Shown piece after piece: positions 17,015 through 26,296 of a stretch of DNA of 64,000 nt. The DNA comes from an uncultured Maribacter sp. (lineage in GTDB: Bacteria > Bacteroidota > Bacteroidia > Flavobacteriales > Flavobacteriaceae). The stretch covers positions 620,001-684,000 of the forward strand of contig CANLTE010000002.1 in NCBI GenBank assembly GCA_947493885.1, in the 5' to 3' direction. Each line of letters opens with the position of its first letter. Within the stretch, counting starts at the first letter, position 1. The notes beneath the pieces are model-generated. The model worked only from the letters and a program-made list of their open reading frames with translations, did not search any database and was not told the DNA's origin. A program made the position numbers and the translations under genes.

Positions 17015-17800
17015 ATGCTTAATCATACACAGTATCTACATAAAGATTCCGATGCTTGGGTGACTTTTGTTCACGGAGCAGGCGGAAGTTCATCTGTTTG
17101 GTATAAACAGGTAAGAGAATTTAAAAAACACTTTAATGTGTTGCTTTTAGATTTAAGAGGACATGGTGATTCAAAAGCAAGTATTAAAAATGCGTTTAGT
17201 GATATTTATACTTTTGATGCTATCACTGATGATATATTGGAAGTAATTGACTACCTAAAAATTGAAAAGTCTCATTTTATTGGGATTTCTTTGGGAACTA
17301 TATTAATTCGGAATTTAGCGGAAAAGCACCCTCATAGAGTGGAAAGTATGGTTTTGGGTGGTGCAATTATGAAATTAGGATTTCAGTCTCAAGTTTTAAT
17401 GCGTTTAGGGACTATATTTAAGTCCATAGTTCCTTATCTATGGTTATATAAATTTTTTGCTTTTGTGATTATGCCTCATAGTAATCACAGAGAATCCAGA
17501 TTATTGTTTGTAAGAGAGGCTAAAAAATTATATCAAAATGAATTTGTTCGTTGGTTTAGACTTACTTCAGAAATAAACCCGTTATTAAGATTGTTTCGCA
17601 CTGCGGATATAAAAATTCCAACCCTTTATGTTATGGGTGGAGAAGATTACCTTTTTTTACCATCCGTGAAAAAAATAGTTCAAAAACATTCATTATGTAG
17701 TTTAGTTACTGTTGAACATTGCGGGCACGTTGTAAACGTAGAACAACCACAAATATTTAATCAACTAGTAATTGGTTACGTATCAGACTTTAATTCGTAA
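17015..17800 (+). CDS. Alpha/beta hydrolase
   Basis: A 261-residue cytosolic alpha/beta-hydrolase. The oxyanion motif HGAGGSSSVW is at residues 20-29, the strand-turn LLLDLRGHGDS at 43-53, and the nucleophile elbow GISLG gives Ser92. The acid is probably the Asp in GGEDYLF and the base the His in EHCGHVVNVEQP near the C terminus, so the triad looks complete. It stands alone. Substrate unknown; the HG and RGHGDS motifs fit the esterase/haloperoxidase-like branch. A 20-bp dyad about 90 bases upstream may be its operator. Confidence 0.85.
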   Translation: MLNHTQYLHKDSDAWVTFVHGAGGSSSVWYKQVREFKKHFNVLLLDLRGHGDSKASIKNAFSDIYTFDAITDDILEVIDYLKIEKSHFIGISLGTILIRNLAEKHPHRVESMVLGGAIMKLGFQSQVLMRLGTIFKSIVPYLWLYKFFAFVIMPHSNHRESRLLFVREAKKLYQNEFVRWFRLTSEINPLLRLFRTADIKIPTLYVMGGEDYLFLPSVKKIVQKHSLCSLVTVEHCGHVVNVEQPQIFNQLVIGYVSDFNS

Positions 17801-17836
17801 TTGAAAAAGTAAATTATTCAGGAGAGAGTTAAAAAT

Positions 17837-17930
17837 GCAGCTCTGAGTTATTCTTGATAGCTAATTCAAATAAACCCATACTAAAATAAAAACATTAATT
17901 TTTTCTTTAGAAGTTGGTTGTCAGAGCTGC
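17837..17930. repeat. Distant 10-bp inverted repeat in a gene-free gap
   Basis: GCAGCTCTGA (17837-17846) and TCAGAGCTGC (17921-17930) are perfect inverse complements about 74 bases apart, in the 289-base gap between the hydrolase and the SusCD-associated lipoprotein. The rest of the gap (17801-18089) shows no reading frame. Confidence 0.35.
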
Positions 17931-18089
17931 GTAATTTTAAGTTTTGATTGGGTTGTAAAGAAACAATACCATCTTAATAAATAGGGCAAGTCTTATAAAC
18001 CTTTACTAACCCGAAGAATTGTTACTGTTTTTTTACATAGCAACGAAAAAATGATGATATTGTTTTAGTACGACTTTTTTTTTACGTTT

Positions 18090-18962
18090 TTAATTGATAC
18101 AAAGAGCGGGATTAGGGCCAAATGGACCTAGAACAGTTCCGTCTGGTTTAGTTACCGTATAGGTATGTTCTTCTTCAAAACTACCCCTTGTGTATGATAT
18201 TACAAGACGCTGTGTTCCACTTGGAATGGTAACGGTATGTACTTGTCCAAATCCACCATCAACAGTATAATCCGTTGTTATGCCATCAATATCTACTGTT
18301 ACAAAAGCGCCGTCCCATCCATCCCCAAATGAATCTGCCATATCAAAAACCCAGTCACCAGCAAAATCTCCAGTCTCTTGTGGACACGGAATTGCGAAGC
18401 CAAACTCAAAAGCATTTCGGTATCCAACTTCATCCAATAAATCATCCGTATTGTTTCCTCCAGATGCAGTATTTGTATCTGTATCAAAATCCAATCTTTC
18501 AGAAGTGTATACAACTCCTTTTTCATTAGTAGCGGTTCCCGAAAAACTAAATGTATCACCAAAACCAATATCTGTAACCTCAATATCCAATGCATTGGCA
18601 ATATCGGTTAAGGCAAAAGTTAATGTCGCGGGAAATGAAGTGATTTCTGTGCCAATATCCATTGGTTCTATTGCCGTTCCAGAAATGGATGCAGAAACTT
18701 TTAGTGTATAACTAACTACATTGTTATCTGGTGTCTCAATCGTTGCTGTAATTACAGAACTTTGGATTTCCTCTAAGGTGCTAACTCCTAAAACAGTTGG
18801 AAAGGCTTTTTCAAACCTTACAAACGCACCATCTTTAGAAAAATCGTTGAAACGATTTTTTTCATCATCCTCGCAAGAAGCCATAAAGGTTATTACGAAA
18901 ATAGAAACCAGTGCAAGCATAATTACACTGCTTTTGTGATAAAATAGATTTATATTTTTCAT
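18090..18962 (-). CDS. SusCD-associated surface lipoprotein
   Basis: A 290-residue lipoprotein (signal ending in FMASC, Cys30). Mature residues 40-190 look like beta-sandwich or Calx-like repeats (VSYTLKVSASISGTA, DIGFGDTFSFSGTA). The C-terminal third contains DSFGDGWDGAFVTVDIDG and closes with a Cys pair region (FAIPCPQE ... NPALCIN). It lies 11 bases downstream of susD and is clearly in the same operon. It may be a SusE/F-like surface ligand-binding protein. No enzyme motif is visible; the ligand is unknown. Confidence 0.75.
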   Translation of the reverse strand: MKNINLFYHKSSVIMLALVSIFVITFMASCEDDEKNRFNDFSKDGAFVRFEKAFPTVLGVSTLEEIQSSVITATIETPDNNVVSYTLKVSASISGTAIEPMDIGTEITSFPATLTFALTDIANALDIEVTDIGFGDTFSFSGTATNEKGVVYTSERLDFDTDTNTASGGNNTDDLLDEVGYRNAFEFGFAIPCPQETGDFAGDWVFDMADSFGDGWDGAFVTVDIDGITTDYTVDGGFGQVHTVTIPSGTQRLVISYTRGSFEEEHTYTVTKPDGTVLGPFGPNPALCIN

Positions 18963-18973
18963 AATCGTTTATA

Positions 18974-20590
18974 TTATTGAAGGTTATCTGGATTAGTATC
19001 CCAGAAAACTTTTGTTGTTACTGGATGTTGAGAGATGTTAGAATTTGTATTTACCACAGTTGCAGGATATAAAAATGCTCTGGGAAATTCACCAGGAGTA
19101 TTCACATGTGGCGTTAAATCATTTGGAAGACTCGTTCTTCTGTAATTATTATAAGCCTCTATGCCATTACCCCATAAAGCGATGTAATACTCTTTCATTA
19201 TAATAGCAAGCTTTTCATCATCGTTTGCAGTATTATCATATTCGTTCAATACAAAGTCCACGTAGTTGTCTACATCTCCTTCAGTAGCAGCAAAAGCAGG
19301 GTCTACTTGTCCTGGATTAAAGTTTAATACCTTATCCATAGATTCTCGAATACCGCTTTCTAGTAAGCTTCTAGGGTCACCTGTGGTCCCAAGTGTAATC
19401 GCAGATTCAGCCCGTAAAAATTTAACATAAGATGACAACATAAAAGGAAATATACCTGCACCTTGAGCGCCTTGGTTTATAGAGCCAGTAACAAAGGTAT
19501 CAGCATCAAAAGCACCTCCAATAGGGTATAGTCCGTATGTACTTCTTTTAGTTCCGTCTGGCGGAACACCATCATCACTCCCATGATCTCTGGTCCAATA
19601 GAAATCACCTAAGTAGCAAAAGTTAAATCCAGCTTCTCCTTCGCATGGTAAATCATCTCCTGTAGGAGCTGAAGGCTCTTGTCTATAGAAATAATACCTT
19701 AATCTTGGGTCTTCAAAACCTTTGTCAGCCTTTAAAAGATTAACGTAATAACTTGTTAAGTAATCATCAGAACCATCCGCATCATAACATAATGCATAAT
19801 AGGGGTGTCTACTTTCTCCCGTTGAACTAGCAACAGTGGAATATTGAAATTGAAAATCTTCAGCTTGCGAATTAATAAGACCAGCGTTTATTAATGCGTT
19901 AATTTCGCTTGAAAAATCACCAACAAGTCTCATTTGGGCATACATTTTAAACTTTAAGGTTCTTGCTACTTTTATCCATTTTTCTTTATCACCTCCATAG
20001 AATAAATCGTTAGGCATTACAGCGTTAGGAGTGTTTATGGCAGCAATAGCTTCATCAATGATAGTAAGCATCGCGTTATAAATGGATTCTCCACTATCTA
20101 AAGACGGATTTGGATTGTCATTTCCTTGCAGTGCTTCAGTATATGGTACATCTCCAAAAGTGTCTACAAGTGTAACATAGGTATATGCCTGGATTATTTT
20201 GGCCACACCAATATATCCCATTAATTCCCTTTCCTGAGCTAGAGGTATTAAAAAATTAATATCTTGAAGGGCTTCTCTATACAAATTCGTCCATGTGTCA
20301 TCCATAGACCCAGAGGTCAGGGAAAAAGGACCTGCATATGCTCCAAAAAGATGTTGCATTCGTACAAATTCCGATGCTCTTACATTAATTCCATCTTCAT
20401 TATCTTCATTGTACGCAATTGCATTTACAAATTGTAACTGAATGTTGTTTAAAAGTAGTTCCGGATCGACGCTAGACGGACTTAAATTGCTTGGGTCATT
20501 TAATTGATTTAAATCTCCAGTTTCGCAATTTATAATAACAGCTAGTAGAAGTAAGCCGATTAGTTTATTTATATGTTTTATTGTCTTCAT
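18974..20590 (-). CDS. susD: SusD/RagB family nutrient-binding lipoprotein
   Basis: A 538-residue outer-membrane surface lipoprotein (lipobox IINC, Cys22) of the SusD group. It has the TPR-type helical core and the usual N-terminal segment SPSSVDPELLLNNIQLQF, with the C-terminal EYYIALWGNGIEAYNNYRRT block. It binds the substrate and acts as the lid on the SusC barrel. It follows susC by 24 bases and precedes the accessory lipoprotein by 11. No glycoside hydrolase or peptidase gene is adjacent, so the ligand cannot be inferred from enzymes. Confidence 0.93.
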   Translation of the reverse strand: MKTIKHINKLIGLLLLAVIINCETGDLNQLNDPSNLSPSSVDPELLLNNIQLQFVNAIAYNEDNEDGINVRASEFVRMQHLFGAYAGPFSLTSGSMDDTWTNLYREALQDINFLIPLAQERELMGYIGVAKIIQAYTYVTLVDTFGDVPYTEALQGNDNPNPSLDSGESIYNAMLTIIDEAIAAINTPNAVMPNDLFYGGDKEKWIKVARTLKFKMYAQMRLVGDFSSEINALINAGLINSQAEDFQFQYSTVASSTGESRHPYYALCYDADGSDDYLTSYYVNLLKADKGFEDPRLRYYFYRQEPSAPTGDDLPCEGEAGFNFCYLGDFYWTRDHGSDDGVPPDGTKRSTYGLYPIGGAFDADTFVTGSINQGAQGAGIFPFMLSSYVKFLRAESAITLGTTGDPRSLLESGIRESMDKVLNFNPGQVDPAFAATEGDVDNYVDFVLNEYDNTANDDEKLAIIMKEYYIALWGNGIEAYNNYRRTSLPNDLTPHVNTPGEFPRAFLYPATVVNTNSNISQHPVTTKVFWDTNPDNLQ

Positions 20591-20614
20591 CTTTATTTTT
20601 TTTTCTCCGTTAAC

Positions 20615-23600
20615 TTAAAATGTTGCTTTTATACTAAAACCATATTTTTTGGAAGACGGTGTTGTTTGAAAGTCTAAACCAGAGCCATTTCCAACACCAG
20701 TACTTATAGTTTCTGGGTCAAAATTTGTATACTTCGGAACGTTAGGAGCATGAAACCAGAGGTTTTGCCCATTTATTGCAAAAGAAAGAGAGCCTAAAGG
20801 TGTTTTTTCTAAAAACTTTCTAGGAACAGCATAGCCTAATGAAATTTCTCTTAGCCTAATTAGAGAGCCATCAAAAACCCCTTGATCAGCTGGGTCAATA
20901 AAATTTAGGAAATATATTTCATTTGCTCCCTGTTGTATGGTATTTGGAATTTTGTTACCATTAGCATCTAATAATGGTGTTCCTGTGTTTGGATTAGCAT
21001 AAAATCCAGGAATAATGGAAGAGCTTTCTCTGTCATCCGTATCCTTGGTAACACCTCTCCTGATAAGGTTGGCAATAGTGTTTGAAGAAAAATCCCCTCC
21101 ATGGGTATATTCTATTTGAAATGATAAGTTAATACCCTTATATGAAAAACTATTTACACTTGTCATTTTCCAATCTGGGTTAGGGTCGCCAATAATCCTA
21201 TCATCTAAACCAATAGCTTGACTGTCTATAATATTACCATTTGTAGGGTCTATCATATAATTGCCTTCTTCATCTCTAACTGCGTAACTACCTTTAATTA
21301 CACCTAGTGGTTGTCCTTCAACAGCATAATTACCAAGGTTTGAAAATCCAGCAATAAATACGTCATCCCCACCAGGTAAGTCAATTACTTCGTTTTGAGA
21401 TGCTGTGTATATTAAATTGGAGGTCCATTGAAAGTCTCCCCTACCTTTAAATGGAGAAAAACCTAAATCAACTTCTACCCCTTGACTAAGAATTTTACCT
21501 GCATTAATGGTAGTTCTGTCAAAACCCGTTGAAGGATCTAATATTTTTCCAAGTATTTGGTCTTTTGAGTCTCTTTTGTATAAACTAACCTCGAGGTTAA
21601 TCCTGTTTTTCCATAGATTAGCTTCAATTCCAGCCTCAAATTCGCGATGTAATTCAGCAGTTAAATCAAGGTTTGGAGAAACATCGTTTCCAGTGTTTAA
21701 TCCACCACTTGAATTTACATTAATAACTCTGCCTCCAGCATCTGTAAATTGAGCTGTACCCAAAGCAAGAATAGGTCTTGTGTTATATGGAGAAGGAAAC
21801 CCTGCAGACGTTCCGTAGCCAAATCTAAACTTTAGAAAATTTAAAAACTCCGATTTTAAACTTGGAATAGCTGATGTTGGAATTATAGATACTGCTGCAC
21901 TTGGGTAAAATAATGATCTATTTTCTCTTTCAATAGTTGAAGACCAATCGTTTCTTCCAGCAAGAGTTAGGTATAAATACCTGTTGTAATCTAGTTCAAG
22001 TTGACCGTATACTCCAATAGTATTTTCTTTCTGAATAAAATCTAGAGAGCTTCCTAAAGGATCAGCATTACTTTGTGCAGTAAAGTTATTGTGGTCTATA
22101 AAACCAAACACTACCTGACCTGTACTCGCTACGCCAAACTTGTTATAGGTTTCTGAATTTGAGTTTATACCAAATGTTCCATTTAATCCAAATTTATCAG
22201 AAAGCTTAATATTATTAATTCCAAGGATTAAACTATGATCCCAAATGGTATTTGTAGCTGACGTAGTTTTTAAGAAGCCTTGTTGAGCAATTAAAGCGCT
22301 AACTCCTCCCTTATTTATATAAAACTGTTGTTTTTCAGTGTAATTATCATAACCAACCCTATACGTTAGTGAAATGTTTTCGCTTAAATCGTAAATTGAA
22401 CTTATCGAGTTATAAAACCTTTGATTGTCAATGGACTCTTGGGCGTTATCAACCAGCCATCTAGGGTTCTCTTGGTCCGTTCTGTAATAAACATTAGCAC
22501 CAGTTATTGGATCTTGATATGGTAATCCATTTAAATCAAGATTTCTAGGTACGAATAAGGTTCTTGTGAATATTGAAAAGTTTCCTGTTCCGTTATCCGC
22601 TGATACTGGAGGTGTTGTAAAATTGCTGGTGGTGTAGTTAAATGAACCAATAATTCTGAATTTATTACTTAGTTTGATAGACCCACCTAATCCAAAATTA
22701 GTTCTTATTATATTGTTTCCTGGAACAAAGCCGTCTTCGTTGGTGTGACCAAAATTTATATTATAAGTTACATCTTCTGATGATTTGGAAGCATTAATGG
22801 AGGTAGATGTTCCAAATCCTTGTCTAAAAAAGTCCTTTACGTTGTTTTCAAAATTTTGATACCTTACATTTTGACCTTGGAACTCTGGAAAAGGAACTGC
22901 AAATTGTGGTTGATTGTAGTGATGTCTTACTGTAAGGTTTTCATCAAACCTGGAACCCCAATTTCCAACAAAACCAACATTCTGATTATTGTCTCCACCT
23001 TGTCCGTAGGTGCTGGTATAATCAGGTAAATTAGATATTTCATTTACAAAAACATTTTGATTTACACTAATTTCAAATCCTTTGTTTACTTCGGCGGTGG
23101 AGCCTGTTTTGGTTGTTATTAATACAACACCGTTTCTACCTGCGTCACCATATAATACGGTCGCGCTTAAACCTTTTAAAATACTAATGTCAGTTATATT
23201 ATTTGGGTCAAGATCTAGAAATCTACTAGAAGCAGAAACTGAACCGTTTCCTGTAGTTACATTACTTTCGGCATTGGTACTAGTGTTAAACGGAACCCCG
23301 TTTACTACAAATAATGGTTGGTTATTACCTGTGATAGATACGTTTCCACGTATTGTAATATTTGTTCCACTACCTGCTAGACCTCCTGTGCCAACTATAT
23401 TTACACCAGCCACCTTACCTGAAAGTACTCTTGCAATATCTGGTTCTGGTCTGTTCTCAACAGCATCTGCTTTTAAAGAAGTAACGGCGTAGCCTAAAGC
23501 CTTTTTTTCACGTTTTATACCCTGAGCGGTAACAACAACTTCTTCTAGAGCTTGAGCGTCCTCATCCAACTGTACATTAATGACATTGGATGAACCAACT

Positions 23601-23848
23601 TGTATTTGGGTTGTTTTTTGCCCTATATATGAAAAGACTAGGGTTTGACCGTCAGACGCTTTAATGATGTAGTTGCCATCAAAATCGGACTGTGTTCCGG
23701 TTGTTGTACCTTTAACTAAAATGTTCACTCCAGGTAGAGGAAGACCATCTTGATTGGTAACGTTTCCGGTAATTGTTTTTTCTTGAGAGAAAGTCCATGT
23801 TATGCAAAAAAACATAAGCATAATCATGAAAATGCACTTTTTTTTCAT
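20615..23848 (-). CDS. susC: SusC/RagA family TonB-dependent outer-membrane transporter
   Basis: A 1077-residue TonB-dependent transporter. After a signal peptide (1-22) comes a carboxypeptidase-regulatory-like domain (ITGNVTNQDGLPLPGVNILVKG, about 25-105), then the plug (about 110-230, with PLFVVNGVPF and GLSATVLYGDAGRNGVVLITTKTG). The 22-strand barrel follows, ending in FGFSIKATF-type C-terminal strand residues. It imports the ligand held by SusD using TonB energy. It is the first gene of the SusC-SusD-lipoprotein operon; a membrane-bound AraC-type regulator lies immediately upstream on the same strand. No standard -7 promoter element was found in its 538-base upstream gap. Confidence 0.95.
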   Translation of the reverse strand: MKKKCIFMIMLMFFCITWTFSQEKTITGNVTNQDGLPLPGVNILVKGTTTGTQSDFDGNYIIKASDGQTLVFSYIGQKTTQIQVGSSNVINVQLDEDAQALEEVVVTAQGIKREKKALGYAVTSLKADAVENRPEPDIARVLSGKVAGVNIVGTGGLAGSGTNITIRGNVSITGNNQPLFVVNGVPFNTSTNAESNVTTGNGSVSASSRFLDLDPNNITDISILKGLSATVLYGDAGRNGVVLITTKTGSTAEVNKGFEISVNQNVFVNEISNLPDYTSTYGQGGDNNQNVGFVGNWGSRFDENLTVRHHYNQPQFAVPFPEFQGQNVRYQNFENNVKDFFRQGFGTSTSINASKSSEDVTYNINFGHTNEDGFVPGNNIIRTNFGLGGSIKLSNKFRIIGSFNYTTSNFTTPPVSADNGTGNFSIFTRTLFVPRNLDLNGLPYQDPITGANVYYRTDQENPRWLVDNAQESIDNQRFYNSISSIYDLSENISLTYRVGYDNYTEKQQFYINKGGVSALIAQQGFLKTTSATNTIWDHSLILGINNIKLSDKFGLNGTFGINSNSETYNKFGVASTGQVVFGFIDHNNFTAQSNADPLGSSLDFIQKENTIGVYGQLELDYNRYLYLTLAGRNDWSSTIERENRSLFYPSAAVSIIPTSAIPSLKSEFLNFLKFRFGYGTSAGFPSPYNTRPILALGTAQFTDAGGRVINVNSSGGLNTGNDVSPNLDLTAELHREFEAGIEANLWKNRINLEVSLYKRDSKDQILGKILDPSTGFDRTTINAGKILSQGVEVDLGFSPFKGRGDFQWTSNLIYTASQNEVIDLPGGDDVFIAGFSNLGNYAVEGQPLGVIKGSYAVRDEEGNYMIDPTNGNIIDSQAIGLDDRIIGDPNPDWKMTSVNSFSYKGINLSFQIEYTHGGDFSSNTIANLIRRGVTKDTDDRESSSIIPGFYANPNTGTPLLDANGNKIPNTIQQGANEIYFLNFIDPADQGVFDGSLIRLREISLGYAVPRKFLEKTPLGSLSFAINGQNLWFHAPNVPKYTNFDPETISTGVGNGSGLDFQTTPSSKKYGFSIKATF

Positions 23849-24387
23849 ACTTAATTATTTATGAGTTAGATATGAATTTTACAAGTACTAGGTGATTCTG
23901 TTACCCAATTTTAAAATGTCTAAAAAAGGTATACTCAAAAAAGAAAAAATGTAAAACTTGCCCCTTGTTTTAAGCGCAATGGTATCAGAGTCATTATTTC
24001 GTTGTAATTAGTCAATAACAAAATAACAGTCTTTTAACATTTTTTTAGGTAAACCTGATAAACGTTTACCTTTCCGAAGAAAAATTACTTTTTTTTTACA
24101 TATCTGATAGTCAGCTTATTAATGCTGAATTATTCCTTTGGCTTTTTACTTTTATTATGTGAGTTGTAGGGTGTAGTTTTTTTGCGAATTATATGATATG
24201 CTTTGGATGAGAGGTTCTAAGTAAAAAATAGGTTTATGGTAAAATTGGATGGTATTTAAATAGGTAGAAATTCGTTAGATTGTAAAATGAAATGAAATTT
24301 TCTTCGGGTGACCTATTAAGTCCAATTTCAATAATAAGATAAAACTTACAATTAAAGTTAGGTTAGAAGTTTTAAGAAAATTATGAA
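23849..24387. other. Long control region upstream of susC
   Basis: This is 539 bases without a reading frame, between the AraC-type regulator gene and susC (both minus strand). The only distinct structure is the GTAAAC/GTTTAC dyad at 24048-24070. The rest is AT-rich. The length suggests a long untranslated leader or binding region for susC. Confidence 0.5.
24048..24070. promoter_or_regulatory. Operator-like dyad upstream of susC
   Basis: GGTAAAC and GTTTACC arms with a 9-bp spacer. Inside the right half lies the perfect palindrome TAAACGTTTA (24059-24068), whose central CG resembles LacI-family operators. It is about 200 bases upstream of the susC start. Confidence 0.4.
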
Positions 24388-25902
24388 TTAGTATATTTTT
24401 TGATATTGACTAGGGGTTAGGCTAGTATCTTTTTTAAAGGCCTTATTGAAGGTTACTTTGTTGTTATATCCCACTTCATAGGCGATATCAATTATGTTGA
24501 GGTTTTTTTGCTTATCGTCGTTTAAAATTTCTTTTGCTTCTTGAATTCTGTAGGAGTTTATGAGTTCGTGAAAACTCATATTAAAATGTTCATTTATGAC
24601 TTGAGATGCGTTATGTCTTGTTGTATGCAATCGTTTGGATATCATTTCAAGGTTAATATCACTTTCTTTGTATATTTTATCTACAGTAAATAGTCTTATT
24701 AGATTTTCCTTTAGTTCATTAGACAAACTTTCCGTAAGACCTGATTTTTCATATTTAAAAGGAATATTTTTATGGTAACTTAATAGCCCGCTAAAAACCA
24801 TTGGTTGGGCATTGGCGGAATATCCTATATATAAAATCATTGAAGCCATTAAAAAGATTTGAATTTTAAAAATTGGGCTTACCATTTGGTTGTTAAGAAT
24901 CAATAACCCATATATGCTATAAGATATTATATAGAGAAAATGAATTCTGTAAATATTTTTTTGCCATATTTTGTTTTCCGTATTAAGTAATTTATTCTGC
25001 TGACTTTTTTGGTATAGTATTCTAATGAATATACCATAAATAACTAATGATATTATTTTTAGAGCTACAACGGTTGCAAAAACAGTGGAATTTTCAGAAT
25101 TATAACCTGCAGCCTCACTAATTAATCGTTTAAGTTTTTCTTCAGCGCTTAGCATATAAATTGGGAGAAGATATCCAAACATTAATACGGTAGGTATTAA
25201 ATGCAGAATGTCTTTAACTTGAAAACTATATTGTTGGGTTATTCTTTTAAAGTAAAAATAAAGTAGTGGACCATATAGAAAAGAGAAACCAGAGGTCATT
25301 AAATAAGAATGTGGAAACTTGAATTGTGTATTTGTGGAGTAAAGAAAAATATGTAAAATAAAAAAGGAGTGAATAAAAATAAAAGCACTTATAATAATTT
25401 TGGCAACCTTGTCAATATTTTTATTAAAATGTATTATAGCAGCAATGTAGAAACCAATAAAAGAGACATATAAATAAATTAATGACCAGAAATCAAAAGT
25501 TGAAGTGTATTTTTCTGAAGTTGCATTAAATTTTTCGGTTTCTCGAATTGGATCAAAACCAGAGTCTAGTAAAATCTCTGGTTGAAATTTGGAATGAAAA
25601 TATTGCTCAACATAAAGTAAACTTTCTTCGGGCTTTTTAAGAGCAGAGTAGCTTAAGGCTACTTTTTTAAACAATTGTCTTTTTTCAGAAACCTTAGTCT
25701 CAATCTCAATGGCGGATTCATAGTTTTTAATGGCCTCAGTATAATTTCGATTTAAAAACTCTTGATCAGCTTTTTCAGAAAAATTGGGTGGGGATATCTT
25801 TTTTTTTGCCTCCTCTTCTCTTCCAATATCTATGGATATCACCGAAGAATATACACCTGTAGTTAGGAGTAAGAATGTGATTAAGATTCCTATGTTCCTC
25901 AT
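24388..25902 (-). CDS. Membrane-embedded AraC-family regulator with TPR-like periplasmic domain
   Basis: A 504-residue protein with three parts. An exported N-terminal region (signal 1-20) carries a TPR-like helical stretch at about 45-100 (EKADQEFLNRNYTEAIKNYE). The middle is about seven hydrophobic helices (about 135-370). The cytosolic C terminus is an AraC/XylS double helix-turn-helix (about 405-504), with IDIAYEVGYNNKVTFNKAFK and SLTPSQYQKIY typical of the family. It could sense a signal outside or in the membrane and act directly on DNA at the membrane. It sits beside the susC promoter region and probably regulates that operon. A -7 element lies at 26068-26075. Confidence 0.85.
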   Translation of the reverse strand: MRNIGILITFLLLTTGVYSSVISIDIGREEEAKKKISPPNFSEKADQEFLNRNYTEAIKNYESAIEIETKVSEKRQLFKKVALSYSALKKPEESLLYVEQYFHSKFQPEILLDSGFDPIRETEKFNATSEKYTSTFDFWSLIYLYVSFIGFYIAAIIHFNKNIDKVAKIIISAFIFIHSFFILHIFLYSTNTQFKFPHSYLMTSGFSFLYGPLLYFYFKRITQQYSFQVKDILHLIPTVLMFGYLLPIYMLSAEEKLKRLISEAAGYNSENSTVFATVVALKIISLVIYGIFIRILYQKSQQNKLLNTENKIWQKNIYRIHFLYIISYSIYGLLILNNQMVSPIFKIQIFLMASMILYIGYSANAQPMVFSGLLSYHKNIPFKYEKSGLTESLSNELKENLIRLFTVDKIYKESDINLEMISKRLHTTRHNASQVINEHFNMSFHELINSYRIQEAKEILNDDKQKNLNIIDIAYEVGYNNKVTFNKAFKKDTSLTPSQYQKIY

Positions 25903-26067
25903 TGTTAATTTTGATTGATTAAGGGTAGTGTTCTTTTAAAGGTATTAAATAGTAGTTTTGAAAGTCTTAAAAAAGTCTTAAAAAAGGTAATTCCCGATAA
26001 TAATTTACTAGTGATAAAACTTGAATTTGCCCAGGTATTTCTGAAAAGTCTGAATATTTGATTTGAA

Positions 26068-26075
26068 CAAAAATA
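26068..26075 (-). promoter_or_regulatory. -7 promoter element of the AraC-type regulator
   Basis: The minus strand reads TATTTTTG, matching TAnnTTTG. It predicts a leader of about 160 bases. Confidence 0.4.
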
Positions 26076-26104
26076 AGGTGGGTCAGAGGAAAAAATGAAT
26101 AAAA

Positions 26105-26128
26105 AAAACCGGTGCTCCCACCGGTTTT
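26105..26128 (-). terminator. Terminator after the DUF4197 gene
   Basis: The 10-bp stem AAAACCGGTG / CACCGGTTTT with loop CTCC is perfect. On the minus strand it continues into a T tract. It lies about 170 bases beyond the DUF4197 stop. Confidence 0.75.
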
Positions 26129-26296
26129 AACTAACTAACTCAAAAAATTACTATTACAAATAATTCGTTACAAATTTCCTCGTTTATTCCCTATTATACG
26201 TTAATTTAAGGTTAGTAATTTGTTATTATTAATAGCCTCTATAATTTGTAACGTAATAAAATGTATTTTATTGTTAAAGTTTTAAAAAAGAGGTAA

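Larger units (their letters stand above)
25903..26296. other. Intergenic gap with promoter and terminator
   Basis: This is 394 bases without a gene. It holds the -7 element of the AraC-type gene (26068-26075), a strong hairpin (26105-26128) and AT-rich sequence that includes two copies of the string TTCGTTACAAAT or its inverse. Confidence 0.5.

Noticed and set aside
18280-18711. 143-codon plus-strand reading frame
   Set aside because: Antisense shadow inside the lipoprotein gene; no promoter or known domain.
23082-23492. 136-codon plus-strand reading frame
   Set aside because: Shadow of susC; no supporting features.
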